64,000 nucleotides of DNA, from assembly GCA_964408455.1 (NCBI GenBank), contig CAYOZN010000024.1:34091-98090 (forward strand). The letters run 5' to 3'. The DNA is from CAYOZN01 sp964408455 (GTDB taxonomy: Bacteria > Planctomycetota > Phycisphaerae > UBA1845 > UTPLA1). Each line of letters opens with the position of its first letter. Position 1 is the stretch's first letter. This document shows, piece after piece, positions 52,469 through 62,082 of the stretch. Below the pieces are notes generated by a model, which saw only the letters and a list, made by a program, of their open reading frames with translations, did no database searches and had not been told where the DNA came from. Position numbers and translations under genes: made by a program.

Positions 52469-52784
52469 AAGTAGACTCCCGTATTTTCAGCCGGTTTAAG
52501 GACCTGCCTCAACGCTTCGAACCACTACCGGCGGGATCGGTATCACGCTATTGTTGAGACGGGCGCCAGGCATCCGTTTAACAGGAACGCGCTCAGCCCG
52601 ACGCCCGGCACCGGTTCAGCCCTCAAGACGCGGGGTGCTGGGTGTCGCATGAACGGCATCATGGGCCGCGGCCGGCGACGCGATGGGCGGCCATTGTAGC
52701 CGCAGTCTGCCGGCACGCACAAACATAATTGCTATGTCGTGGCCGGCGTAACGGTTACAATCGACGCCAACGAGGGTGGTCCGC
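52469..52784. other. Divergent intergenic region between peptidase and PLP-enzyme genes
   Basis: No gene supported over about 316 bases. A TACAAT-like element (near 52755-52760) precedes the plus gene by about 25 bases and may be part of its promoter; spacing to an upstream -35 is poor. Confidence 0.3.
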
Positions 52785-54089
52785 ATGAATCCTGACCGGC
52801 GTACATTTCTCCGCACCGCGACCGGCGCTGCCGCCGCGTTCACGTTCGCTTCGCTGCGCGACGACTGGACCGACCACGTGCGGGCCGCCAATCAGGAGGC
52901 CGGCAATCGCCCGCCGGAGAAAATCGCCGGCCACGAGCCGTTCTGGTTTCACGTCCAGCAGGCCTTCGATATCGACCGGTCGATCATCAACCTGAACAGC
53001 GGCGGCGTCAGTCCCAGCCCGCGCATTGTTCACGATGCAATGGTCCGCCAGCTCGCCCAGACCAACCATGCCCCCAGCCGCCAGCTCTGGACGGTGCAGG
53101 ACCCGCAGGTCGAACTCGTGCGCGAGCGCCTGGCCCGCGTATTCGGCTGCGACCGGGAAGAAATGGCGATCACGCGCAACGCGAGCGAGTCGCTCCAGAT
53201 CGCGCTGAACGGCATCGACCTGAAGCCCGGCGACGAGATCCTGACCAGTACGCAGGATTATCCGCGGATGATCAATACCATCCGTCAGCGCGCCGCCCGC
53301 GAGGATATCGTCTTGAAGCAGGTGCGGCTGCCGGTGCCGATCACGTCGCACGACGAAGTGCTGCGGCTGTTCGAAGCGGCCATCACGCCCAGGACGCGGG
53401 CGATGCTGTTCTGTCACGTGATCAACCTGACGGGCGAATTGATGCCGGTCCGCCGCCTGTGCGAGATGGCACGATCGCGCGGGATCGTGTCGATCGTCGA
53501 CGGGGCGCACGCCTTCGCCCACGTCGCCTTCGATGGTGGCGCGATCGGCTGCGATTATTACGCCACCAGCCTGCACAAATGGCTCACCGCCCCGATCGGC
53601 ACGGGCTTTCTCCACGTGCGGCGCGAGCGCATTCGCGATCACTGGCCGCTGACGGCAGCCGACGATCCCCGCTCCGACAACATTCGCAAATTCGAGGAGA
53701 TCGGCACACATCCCACTGCCCCGCGGCTGGCCATCGCCGAGGCGCTCACGTTCTACCAGGGCCTCGGCCCCCAGCGCAAGCAGGAGCGGCTGCGATATCT
53801 GCGCGATTACTGGGTCGGCCGCCTGAAGAACATCAGCGGCATCGTCATCAACACCAATCTGGCGCCGGAACATTCATGCGGCATTGCGAATTTCCGCCTG
53901 GCGAGCGTCGAATCGTCCGCGCTGGTGGATGTTCTGTGGGCCCGGCACAAGATCGTCGTGTGCGACATTCGGCACGACGACGTGCAGGGCATCCGCGTCA
54001 CGCCAAACGTCTTTACCACGCCGGCCGAGCTGGATTTGTTCTGCGACGCCGTCGCCCACGTCGCCCGCGCGGGAATCTCCAAGCCCTGA
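52785..54089 (+). CDS. Tat-exported class V aminotransferase (isopenicillin N epimerase-like)
   Basis: 434 residues from the ATG at 52785 (GAGGGTGG upstream). The N-terminus DRRTFLRTATGAAAAFTFAS is a Tat signal (RR-x-F-L-R). Fold-type I PLP enzyme; the lysine is in YYATSLHKWLTAPIGTGF, with SIVDGAHAFAHV (PLP Asp) and ITRNASESLQIALNGID (phosphate loop). C-terminal part RVTPNVFTTPAELDLFCDAV is typical of class V. Exported PLP enzymes are uncommon; substrate unknown. Confidence 0.87.
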   Translation: MNPDRRTFLRTATGAAAAFTFASLRDDWTDHVRAANQEAGNRPPEKIAGHEPFWFHVQQAFDIDRSIINLNSGGVSPSPRIVHDAMVRQLAQTNHAPSRQLWTVQDPQVELVRERLARVFGCDREEMAITRNASESLQIALNGIDLKPGDEILTSTQDYPRMINTIRQRAAREDIVLKQVRLPVPITSHDEVLRLFEAAITPRTRAMLFCHVINLTGELMPVRRLCEMARSRGIVSIVDGAHAFAHVAFDGGAIGCDYYATSLHKWLTAPIGTGFLHVRRERIRDHWPLTAADDPRSDNIRKFEEIGTHPTAPRLAIAEALTFYQGLGPQRKQERLRYLRDYWVGRLKNISGIVINTNLAPEHSCGIANFRLASVESSALVDVLWARHKIVVCDIRHDDVQGIRVTPNVFTTPAELDLFCDAVAHVARAGISKP

Positions 54090-54169
54090 GGCCCACATCC
54101 ACAAAGGGCCCATTCTTCGGCATCGTGGTATTGCGAGCTGAACGCCTGCACCTGCGGCAAAAGGCCCAT

Positions 54170-56449
54170 CTACGGGCAGGTGCCGTTTACAAGGCACCCG
54201 GTGAGCAGCGGCCCATCCGCGGCCGGCTCGATCCGGCCGTCGGCGTTCAGATCGCATGCGCAGAACTCGACCGAGTCGGCCGGCGGCGGCGACAGCAGTG
54301 CCGCCGTAAAGGCAGCGACGTCGCGGCCGTCGATGGCGCCGTCGCCGTTGACATCCCCGCGCGTGCACGACGTCGCCGGCACGCAGCCGACGTCAAAAAT
54401 TGAAACCGCGTCCACGGCCGCTTCCGTCGTCGAGTCGTTGGGATTGTCCGTCGCACTGAAGCGGATTCGCACCAGGTTGGACGGCGTCACGTAGTCGGCC
54501 ACGCGGGCCGTGTGCTCCGACCAGCCTTCGGCGTGCGGAAGGCTTTCGACCAGCGTCCAGCTCGCCCCGAAGTTGTTGCTCAATTCGACGTCGAGTCGGT
54601 CAATATCGAGAGAATCGTTGGTGAACCAGCGGGCGTAGCGAACGTAGGGATTCGCGGCGGAAGCAAGAGAAAACGCCGGCGACCAGAGCCGCGTCGGCCC
54701 GCCATCCAGATCGAAGTCGCCCGGCAGATTCCCCGTGAGCCAGCATTGCCCGCTGCCGTCATAGTCTGCTTCCGGCTCGCCGCGCGTGCCGCCGCCCGCC
54801 GGAATGCCGCGCTCCCATGCGCCGGTCGTGACTTCGGTGTTGGTGGTGATCCAGCCCGAGGCGGCCTCGAAATCGAATGCGGCAATCGGCGTCTTGCTGG
54901 TGCCGACGACGGCGGTATAGACGCCGGCGGGCGCTTCTCGAGGATCGCGGGCCGTCGCGCCGCTCATTGTCCCGCACGTGATGTAATATTCGACGATCGT
55001 GCCGCAGGCGGCCGCAGGAAACGCGGCGCTGAAGAATCCGGGCAAGTCCTGCTGCATGGGAATTTCTACGAATGACTCCCCCGACCGGACGTGAAGCACG
55101 GCCTGGGATGGATCGGGCACGTAGCCGTTTCGGCCGATGACCCGCACGCACAACCGCGTGGCGCCGTCCGGACGCAGGGGCTCCGGCCGCCCGGCCGGAT
55201 AGGCGAAGTCGATATACGTCGGAATGCACACGCCGATCGGATTAACGATGGCCGTCTGAAGCCCGGCGTGATGGATGCCGCAACCGTGATTTGCGCCGCC
55301 GCTGCTGGTGCAGCCGCCATTGGTGTGAATTGCCACCGCCAATCCCGAGAGTTCTTCAAACACCGGCGATCCCGAATCGCCGCCGCTGGAATCGATGGGA
55401 TAGCTGAAGGCCGTGCCGGCGACCTGCGTCAGCGGACCGGCGAGCGTTTTCTGAACCTGGTCCCACGTCAGCGATATCGGCGCCGTGACCGAGCCATAGC
55501 CCGTTTTGCGAATGATGCGGCCGTCGGCCACGGGCGGCTCGGCAGCCAGGGAAAAGGCAGCCCCCTGGGCCTCGTATGCCGTCAGGCCGGTGTTGCTGTT
55601 TTCGAAGCAGCCGAAGTAGGACCAGTCGTTGCCGATTTCGATCGGGCCGCTGTTCGTCTGAATCGAGGCGGGATCGACGGCATACTGATGTTCCGGCGGC
55701 GGATGATTCAGCGATCCGTTGGCGTTGGACAGCGGCACGTTAAACTCCACGACCGTGATGCTGGTCGGCGCCGGTGCACAGTGACCCGCGGAGAGGAATG
55801 AGAAGTTCGCATCGTCGATGAGCCAGGCCGTGCAGCCCACCGGCAGCGCCCTGGCCGAGCGCGGATCATCGGACAACGTGCGATCGTCGGTCGCCCCGCA
55901 GGTGTTGCGCGGAATCGCGGCCGTGCCATCCACGATCGCGAAGCTGGCGGCGATTCGATGTACTCCTGTGCCGGGATAGGCAATCAAATCTATCCGCACC
56001 GCGTCGCCGTTGAAGTATGCACTGGTGTTCTGCCACTGACGCAGCGACAGCCGGTTCAACTCCTGGTGCGCGCCATCCAACAGCGATGTGATCAGGATCG
56101 TCGCGGCATCGCGGTCTCGCGTGCCTCCGAGATGACACTCGTCGAACCGGACGCGTATCCAGCCGGCGCCCGGCACCGACGCGATCGCCGTATGGACGAT
56201 CTCGGGCCCGTCGCCAGTCGCCTCGACAAAGCCCGAATCGACCGCCGGCTCGACGGGGACGAGCAGGTGCTCTATCCCGGCCGGCTGGGCCAGGGCGAGC
56301 GAGCTCGACATCGCCAGCGCAAGCCATGCCGCGACGGCGGCACGCCGCCGGACGCTGGCTGCACCAATTGTCAAAAGCCGGGAGTTAATAGTCCCCCCTC
56401 CACAGGCACAAGTAATACCACAGCGACGCACGTTACGGGCAGGCGCCAT
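54170..56449 (-). CDS. Secreted trypsin-like serine protease with dockerin-like tail
   Basis: 759 residues if started at 56449, but that ATG overlaps the upstream gene by 17 bases; a GGAGGGGGG lies nearby and a start closer to the signal peptide (RRRAAVAAWLALAMSSSLALA) is possible. Trypsin-like catalytic His 223 in SFLSAGHCAPAP, likely catalytic Asp in IGNDWSYFG (275), and Ser 359 in SSGGDSGSPVF. A beta-rich C-terminal region follows, with a jelly-roll-like FDFEAASGWITTN domain, ending with dockerin-like RGDVNGDGAIDGRDVAAF and ACDLNADGRIEP. Paralogue of the upstream gene, with complete triad. Confidence 0.87.
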   Translation of the reverse strand: MAPARNVRRCGITCACGGGTINSRLLTIGAASVRRRAAVAAWLALAMSSSLALAQPAGIEHLLVPVEPAVDSGFVEATGDGPEIVHTAIASVPGAGWIRVRFDECHLGGTRDRDAATILITSLLDGAHQELNRLSLRQWQNTSAYFNGDAVRIDLIAYPGTGVHRIAASFAIVDGTAAIPRNTCGATDDRTLSDDPRSARALPVGCTAWLIDDANFSFLSAGHCAPAPTSITVVEFNVPLSNANGSLNHPPPEHQYAVDPASIQTNSGPIEIGNDWSYFGCFENSNTGLTAYEAQGAAFSLAAEPPVADGRIIRKTGYGSVTAPISLTWDQVQKTLAGPLTQVAGTAFSYPIDSSGGDSGSPVFEELSGLAVAIHTNGGCTSSGGANHGCGIHHAGLQTAIVNPIGVCIPTYIDFAYPAGRPEPLRPDGATRLCVRVIGRNGYVPDPSQAVLHVRSGESFVEIPMQQDLPGFFSAAFPAAACGTIVEYYITCGTMSGATARDPREAPAGVYTAVVGTSKTPIAAFDFEAASGWITTNTEVTTGAWERGIPAGGGTRGEPEADYDGSGQCWLTGNLPGDFDLDGGPTRLWSPAFSLASAANPYVRYARWFTNDSLDIDRLDVELSNNFGASWTLVESLPHAEGWSEHTARVADYVTPSNLVRIRFSATDNPNDSTTEAAVDAVSIFDVGCVPATSCTRGDVNGDGAIDGRDVAAFTAALLSPPPADSVEFCACDLNADGRIEPAADGPLLTGCLVNGTCP

Positions 56450-58643
56450 TCAGCAGGCATGTTACGAAGGCCCCTGCGTCGTCTTCCACTTCCAGCACGT
56501 TGTCGTTATCGATGTCGGTTGCACAAAACTCGACCGAACCCGGCGAACCGGCGTCGAGCAGCGTCTGCGTGAACAAATCGATGTCCCGTCCGTCGACGAG
56601 CCCGTCCTGGTTCACGTCGCCCTTGTCGCAGCTCACTGAATCGCACTGATAGTCGATGATGCGGAAGGCATCGACCGCACCCTCCGTGACTGAATTGTTG
56701 GGATTGTCCGCGACGTTGAAGCGAAACCGCACGCCCGCCGTGGGCGCTACAAACTGGTCCACGCGGAAGCGCCCTTCCTGCCAGCCCGTCGCGTGCGTGT
56801 ACGATTTTGCGGTGACATAACTCAGGCCGCCGTTGTTTGAGATCTGAAGCGTGAGTGCGTCGCCGTCATTGTTGTTGTTCGTCAGCCACCAGCCAAACCA
56901 GACGAAGGCGTTTGTCGACGCCGAGAGATTGAAGTTCGGCGAGCGCAGCCGCGTCGGCCCGCCATCCACGTCCGACTCGCCGGCCACGTTGTCCGTCAGC
57001 CAGCACTGGCCCGATCCGTCGAAGTCCGTAAGCGGCGCCCCGATCGTGTCGGCCACGGGGACGCCGAGCGTCCACTCCCCGTCGGTCACGGTGCCATCGA
57101 CCGTCCAGCCCACCGCGGTTTCGAAGTTCAGATTCGCGATGATGCTCTGGCTGGTGGCGGCGATCGACCGGTGAAGTTGCGGCGGATAATCCGGATCGGG
57201 AAATCTCACGCCCGTCAGCGTCTCGGCGCTGAAGAAATAGTCGATCAGCGTTCCGCAGGGGAATGGCGGAAACGTGGCACTGAAAACGCCCGGCGCGACA
57301 TCTTCCATCTCCAGCGTCAACCAGCCGTCGCCGGTGTTGTAGTGCAGTTGGCCGGTCCCCGGCACGGGCCCGTTGCCGTTGACGCCCGCCGCATCGACCA
57401 GAATCGTCTCGCTTACGTTGTCGATCAACTCCGGCGTTCCACCTTGTATGGAAAAAACAATCGAGCGGCAGACGCCCAGTGGACTGGAAAGCGCAGTTCG
57501 CAGATTTGCATTGGTGACGGCCGTCGCCCCGTTTGCCCCGGCAACCGCCGTGCAGCCGTCCTCGTACGCGATGCCGAGCACCTCCGACGTCAGCTCGTTC
57601 AGCACCGGCGCGCCTGAGTCGCCCAGCGACGTATCGGCGCGAAACTGAATGCGCGTGCCGACCATCCCCGTCAACTCGCCCAGCACCGTCTTCTGCACGT
57701 AGCTCCAGGTGCGAAAGACCGGCGGTTCCGTCTGGCCGAAACTGTATACCCGGACGTCCTGCTCGCCCGGCTCGGGAATCTCATCCGCGAGTGCGAAGAA
57801 CGCCTGCTGCCGTTCGAATGGCGTCTGGCCCGTCGTGCTGTTCGCGAAGCAGCCGAAATAGCACCAGTTGTTGCCCGTCCCCGTCATGCGCTGAATCGAT
57901 GCGGGGTCATAAACATACTGATCCTCGGGCGGTGGATGATTCAGCGTCGTGCCGTCCGGAAAGGTGAGCGGCGGATTGAACTCGATGACCGCGGCGCCGC
58001 TCAGCAGGCCGCCGGTCGGATGCGACGTCAGGAACGTGCGATTGGCATCGTCTATGAGGAACACCGTGCCGACCTGCGTGCCCGAGGCGTTCACCGCCCG
58101 CGCAGAGCGCGGGTCCGCCGAGAGCTGCCGATCGTCTGCGCCGTCGCACAGGCTGCGCGGCATGGGCCCGTCGCCATCGGTGAATTCGCCGGCGATCACG
58201 CCGAGCACCTCGATGGCGTTCGTGCCGGTGCCGCCGTGCGCCACGAGTTCGACGAGCACGCTGTCGCCATTGAAGAAGGCCGAGTGGTACTGCCACTGCG
58301 CCAGGTGCGGCTGCTTCATGATCTGCGTGCCGCCGTCGTACAGCGACGTGATTCGCAGGAAGGATGCATTGCCGTCGGCCTCGTTGCCGGCGAGGTCAAC
58401 GTCGCCGAATACGAGGCGCATCCACGCGGCGCCGGTGTGTTCAATCACGTCGGAGAATATGACCTGCGGAAAGGAACCGGCATTCTCGACGGCGCCGGAC
58501 TGAATGCCGACGGGAATCCACGGTGCAGCCTGGTCGGCACCGATTGGCTCATCCGCATGAGCCGAAGGGCTGATGAACGCAGCGCTGGCGACAAGAACGC
58601 AGAGCGTTCGCGTGCAGCGACGAAACCGGATCGATCTTTTCAT
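56433..58643 (-). CDS. Trypsin-like dockerin protein, paralogue with altered catalytic site
   Basis: 736 residues from the ATG at 58643 (AGGATAAG upstream); signal peptide LCVLVASAAFISPSAHA. Same architecture as the downstream paralogue: trypsin-like domain, beta-rich domain and dockerin-like KGDVNQDGLVDGRDIDLF and ATDIDNDNVLEV. The Ser region SLGDSGAPV (Ser 343) is intact, but the His region reads TFLTSHPTGG instead of LSAGHC, losing the adjacent Cys, and the Asp position reads GNNWCYFG where the paralogue has GNDWSYFG. It may be inactive as a protease; inference from alignment to its neighbour. Confidence 0.85.
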   Translation of the reverse strand: MKRSIRFRRCTRTLCVLVASAAFISPSAHADEPIGADQAAPWIPVGIQSGAVENAGSFPQVIFSDVIEHTGAAWMRLVFGDVDLAGNEADGNASFLRITSLYDGGTQIMKQPHLAQWQYHSAFFNGDSVLVELVAHGGTGTNAIEVLGVIAGEFTDGDGPMPRSLCDGADDRQLSADPRSARAVNASGTQVGTVFLIDDANRTFLTSHPTGGLLSGAAVIEFNPPLTFPDGTTLNHPPPEDQYVYDPASIQRMTGTGNNWCYFGCFANSTTGQTPFERQQAFFALADEIPEPGEQDVRVYSFGQTEPPVFRTWSYVQKTVLGELTGMVGTRIQFRADTSLGDSGAPVLNELTSEVLGIAYEDGCTAVAGANGATAVTNANLRTALSSPLGVCRSIVFSIQGGTPELIDNVSETILVDAAGVNGNGPVPGTGQLHYNTGDGWLTLEMEDVAPGVFSATFPPFPCGTLIDYFFSAETLTGVRFPDPDYPPQLHRSIAATSQSIIANLNFETAVGWTVDGTVTDGEWTLGVPVADTIGAPLTDFDGSGQCWLTDNVAGESDVDGGPTRLRSPNFNLSASTNAFVWFGWWLTNNNNDGDALTLQISNNGGLSYVTAKSYTHATGWQEGRFRVDQFVAPTAGVRFRFNVADNPNNSVTEGAVDAFRIIDYQCDSVSCDKGDVNQDGLVDGRDIDLFTQTLLDAGSPGSVEFCATDIDNDNVLEVEDDAGAFVTCLLNGACP

Positions 58644-58873
58644 GGTTCTTATCCTGACAAACGGGTGGCAGTCGGCGGGTCGCGCCAGCCGAAGTGGCAC
58701 AACGCGAGAAAGACTGCCAAGGTTGGAGGGCTCGCCAGCTGTGAACGTTAACAACGGAAACGCGGATGACAAAGCACGGGCCATGCGCTTTCCCCTGCAC
58801 GATTATATCCGGTCGGGCGTTTGCGTGTAAAATCCACCCTCGAAGTGAACTTAACTTGCGGCCGGCGAGGTGG

Positions 58874-59764
58874 TTACGGCGGGCCCTGATTGGATGGGTA
58901 AGGCTTGGGCCAGATCGTCCAGCCCTCGTCGTAGGGCCGGCGCGTGTCCATGTAGCGATTCTCCGCGTGGCCGTCCAGGAACAGCACCGAGTGCCGTGAG
59001 TATTGCAGGTGCCATCCGCGTGTCCGGAAGCCCGGCGGCGTGCCATTCGGATTGGCATCCTGAAAGATGTTGTGGCAGATCGCCTCGTAGATGACGACGA
59101 AACTCGACGCCTTGCCGCCGACCAGCTCCTTGATCATCTTCGCCGAGTGCTTGTCCATCCGGTTGTTGCCCGGCTGCTGTCCGGGCGGCGTGGGGAACAC
59201 CGTGAAGCCGCCGGGGCTGTAATAGAACATCCACCACCAGTTGATGGCGTAGCTGTTGCCTGCCGCCTTCCACGACGATTGCCAGTCGTCCGCGTTCAGG
59301 CCGTAATCCGGCAGCGACCCGATCGTCCCGAAGCCGCGGGTGCGATCGCCCGGGCAGATGTAGGTCTCGATCGTGTCGCGGCCCGCGACGCCCGGCGCGA
59401 CGTACTTGTTCAGCGGCCGCATCTCCGCCGGGTGCTTCATGTAGTCAATGTTGTTGCCGAAGGCCGGATCGGGCATCGGTGCGATGAAACCGCCCCAGAC
59501 GAACTGCGACGCTGCCCCGGTCGGCGCCGGATTGACCCAGGGAATGCCGTTGTCGTGTTCCTGCATGTAGACGATGAGGCTCTTGCCGATCTCGCCCAGG
59601 TTGGCGAGACACTTGGCCTTGCGCCCCTGCTCGCGAGCCTTGGACAGCGCCGGCAGCAGGATCGAGATTAATAGCGCGATGATGGCGATGACGACCAGCA
59701 GCTCGATCAGGGTAAACCCGCGCCGGTGTCGAACGAGATGCACTGGCCCTTCGGTCGGAATCAT
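58874..59764 (-). CDS. Secreted pseudopilin-like protein, H-X9-DG family
   Basis: 296 residues. Type IV prepilin-type N-terminus: GFTLIELLVVIAIIALLISI after a short leader ending RRG, with Glu at position 5 of the mature protein. LPALSKAREQGRKAKCLANL follows, as in planctomycete members, and the C-terminus has a HSVLFLDGHAENRYM motif (H-x-DG type). Secretion by a type II-like or pilus-like system is expected. This family is greatly expanded in planctomycetes. Confidence 0.92.
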   Translation of the reverse strand: MIPTEGPVHLVRHRRGFTLIELLVVIAIIALLISILLPALSKAREQGRKAKCLANLGEIGKSLIVYMQEHDNGIPWVNPAPTGAASQFVWGGFIAPMPDPAFGNNIDYMKHPAEMRPLNKYVAPGVAGRDTIETYICPGDRTRGFGTIGSLPDYGLNADDWQSSWKAAGNSYAINWWWMFYYSPGGFTVFPTPPGQQPGNNRMDKHSAKMIKELVGGKASSFVVIYEAICHNIFQDANPNGTPPGFRTRGWHLQYSRHSVLFLDGHAENRYMDTRRPYDEGWTIWPKPYPSNQGPP

Positions 59765-60493
59765 GAGATGGCCTCGCCCCGATTGCCCCGCTCTCTATGC
59801 CAAGATATCGCCGAGTTTAACGGAAACAACCGGAAAATGACTAGAACATTAGGGGCAGATTACTCCTCCGGGTTGAGCGCCCGGCCGCATCGACGGCGGA
59901 GGCTCCTTTCGCCGCGTCATAAGTGCCGGTCCGCCATGGATTTGCCGAAGCTGCAGGCTGCGTAATCGGGCCGACCGCCAGGTTGAGTCCGCCGGACCGG
60001 GAAAGCCGTGAATCAGACGGCATTACAGAGCGGTGCATCGCCCGCGACTCGCGGTGATTTTCGCATGCCTCCCGCGCGGTTACCCCTCGGCCCCTCCTCG
60101 GGATAAACTCCTGCATCAACTCGCGTAAAAACGCAAACGCCGAGGCCTCTCGCCTCGGCGTCGTTCGTTCACCTGCGGGTCGGCCGATTTCGCGACCGAC
60201 ACTCAACTAGAGGGAACCCGACCGTCCTCGGAATTCCGTCCGGCGCGCAGGAGAGACATTTTTCGGGGTTGGGTTCCCTACTTCGAACGCAACCCATGGG
60301 GTTATGAGGGGCGCGAGACTTTGTTACGGGCGACGGTCGTTGGTGTTTGAATGTACGCGATGCGCTCCTATCATCGCGACCCCAGCGTGAGTACACGCTG
60401 GGCCACCCACCGGGAGGAAAAGGCTGGGGCACCCGGCGTCCGACTCGGCCGAGGGCCTCAAGACCGCGGCGGCGAACTGAACCCGCAACCCCA
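59765..60493. other. Gene-free stretch with palindromes
   Basis: About 730 bases with no supported gene. It contains perfect hairpins at 60139-60163 (ACGCCGAGGC...GCCTCGGCGT) and 60381-60402 (CCCAGCGTG...CACGCTGGG). Frames on both strands exist but lack a ribosome-binding site and recognisable motifs. No RNA gene identified. Confidence 0.45.
60139..60163 (-). terminator. Palindromic hairpin, possible minus-strand terminator
   Basis: 10-bp arms ACGCCGAGGC/GCCTCGGCGT with a CTCTC loop. On the minus strand the sequence after it is T-rich (TTGCGTTTTTACG). No gene ends nearby on that strand, so this is uncertain. Confidence 0.4.
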
Positions 60494-60895
60494 TCACAGC
60501 CGCGCGCGATGCACATCAGAGCCGGGCTGTCCCCAGCCCGGCAGGCGCTGCACCTCACGAAACTCATGGGTGTCCGACAAGCTCAGCCTGGCCCCCGCAA
60601 GCATCGCGCTCGTAACAAGGACAACCCATGCCAGCGCGGCGCCTCCGGCAGGCGTGAGAACGCCGACCCATTCGGCGTCCCCCGCCACCGCCATCAGTCC
60701 CACAATGACGTGGACGCTGAGGATAATCGCAAGCCCGGCCGCGGCTCTCGCCCACGGAAAACCGATCCCCGCCTGCGTCGCGCATTCACGTCGGATGTCC
60801 GTCATCACGCGCCCCAGGAAGTCGTCGCTCGGCGCGACGCCTGGGTCCGACAGAAGTACGCGATCGAGATCGTCATTTGAGATCGACAACATCAT
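60494..60895 (-). CDS. Membrane partner of ECF sigma factor (probable anti-sigma)
   Basis: 133 residues. Start MMLSISNDDLDRVLLSDPGV overlaps no gene and follows the sigma stop by 3 bases (GGGAG upstream), so translation is coupled. N-terminal cytoplasmic part (1-47) followed by two membrane segments (AAAGLAIILSVHVIVGLMAV about 48-67 and GAALAWVVLVTSAMLAGARL about 84-103). No ZAS motif was seen. The C-terminal LPGWGQPGSDVHRARL is encoded within a palindromic repeat (60521-60542), so its native C-terminus may have been replaced. Anti-sigma role inferred from position. Confidence 0.65.
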   Translation of the reverse strand: MMLSISNDDLDRVLLSDPGVAPSDDFLGRVMTDIRRECATQAGIGFPWARAAAGLAIILSVHVIVGLMAVAGDAEWVGVLTPAGGAALAWVVLVTSAMLAGARLSLSDTHEFREVQRLPGWGQPGSDVHRARL

Positions 60896-60898
60896 CGA

Positions 60899-61447
60899 TC
60901 ACTCCCGCGATGTCCGCATGAGACTTTCCAACTTCCGCCGCAGCAGCTCGCGCCCGCGATGCAACCGGGCCTTGACGGTGCCCTCCGCCAACCCGAGGCT
61001 CTGCGCCGTCTGTTCAACATTCATCTGGTGAAAGTAGAACAGGACGAGCACCTCGCGATAGCGCCCTGGAAGCGTCGTCACGGCGCGGCGCACCATGTCG
61101 TCCCGATCCATCGCATGCTTACCCTGACTCGTTCGTGGATCGGATTGCCGCTCTTCTTCCAATTCGAACGCGCGGGGCGGCAGGCGGCGCAGCTCGGAAC
61201 GATAGACATTGATCGCCACGGCGAACAGCCACGTCGAGAACGCCGAATCGCCGCGCCACGTGTGCAGCGAGCGAAATACCTTCAGGAATGCTTGCTGCGC
61301 CATGTCCTCCGCCTGGTGACGGTCGCGACAAAAACGAAAAGCCAGCGAGACCAGCGGCCCCTGCCAGCGCCGCACGATCGCCGCGAAGGCCTTGCTGTCG
61401 CCGCCCAGCACGCGGCGAGCGTCCGCAGCGTCCTGGTCGTCCGCCAT
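60899..61447 (-). CDS. ECF sigma factor (RpoE-like)
   Basis: 182 residues. Region 2: FAAIVRRWQGPLVSLAFRFC and RHQAEDMAQQAFLKVFRSLH; region 4: TLPGRYREVLVLFYFHQMNV and GLAEGTVKARLHRGRELLRR (helix-turn-helix). The ATG at 61447 has GGAG nine bases upstream. Operon with the membrane partner downstream; divergent from the 61603 gene. It will recruit RNA polymerase to specific promoters when released. Confidence 0.92.
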   Translation of the reverse strand: MADDQDAADARRVLGGDSKAFAAIVRRWQGPLVSLAFRFCRDRHQAEDMAQQAFLKVFRSLHTWRGDSAFSTWLFAVAINVYRSELRRLPPRAFELEEERQSDPRTSQGKHAMDRDDMVRRAVTTLPGRYREVLVLFYFHQMNVEQTAQSLGLAEGTVKARLHRGRELLRRKLESLMRTSRE

Positions 61448-61602
61448 CGCAATCGTCTCCGCAGGTCTGACGCCAAAATTCCATCCGCCGGTTGCACAAA
61501 TTTCACGAAAAGCTGCCCGCCCTTCGGGAATCGTGCAACCCGGCGGGCCTTCGCCGGCGTCTCACCGTGGGAATCCGGGCGAATTCTCCGCAGGAGTCAG
61601 AC

Positions 61603-62037
61603 ATGGGAACGACGCAGCCCGCCGCCGAGAGTATCAACCTGATCGTCGTGGCAGCCCTCGCGGCCAACGCGGTCATCATGACCGCCTTGTTCGCCTGGCT
61701 GGCCATCATCGGTTGGGCGCGGCAAAGACGATTGGAACGTGAAGCGTTCTACCGGCACGAGCTCGAGCGGCAGATGGCGGAACGGGGTGTTCTGGGGCCC
61801 GAACAACTGGCCGATCTGGATCGCGCGCGGGCGATCGAGCGATGGAGGCAGCGTCGCGAGGGCTTGAAGCTGAGCGGCTTCCTCTGTCTTGCTCTCGCCG
61901 TCGGCCTGTTCCTGGTGCTGTGGCGCGCCGGGGACCCTGTCATTCGCAACCTGGGGTTCATTCCAATCTCAATCGGTGCTGCGCTGCTGGGGTATGAATT
62001 TTTCAGCACACGCGGTCTGGTGAGCTCAAACGATTAG
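61603..62037 (+). CDS. Hypothetical small membrane protein
   Basis: 144 residues from the ATG at 61603 (AGGAG upstream). Membrane segments: VVAALAANAVIMTALFAWLA (about 15-34) and GFLCLALAVGLFLVLWRAG (about 90-108), with a charged helical linker (RERERRLEREAFYRHELERQ-type, rich in Glu and Arg) between them. A third, shorter hydrophobic stretch FIPISIGAALLGYEF lies near the end. Divergent from the ECF sigma gene, so it could be part of its regulon; unproven. Function unknown. Confidence 0.65.
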   Translation: MGTTQPAAESINLIVVAALAANAVIMTALFAWLAIIGWARQRRLEREAFYRHELERQMAERGVLGPEQLADLDRARAIERWRQRREGLKLSGFLCLALAVGLFLVLWRAGDPVIRNLGFIPISIGAALLGYEFFSTRGLVSSND

Positions 62038-62082
62038 GACTCGCGCCCGTAAAGCGAGTTTTCAGCAACGGAGAAGCAACAC

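Noticed and set aside
60347..60880. Plus-strand frames over 60347-61031
   Set aside because: Antisense of the sigma partner gene and rich in palindromes; no motif.
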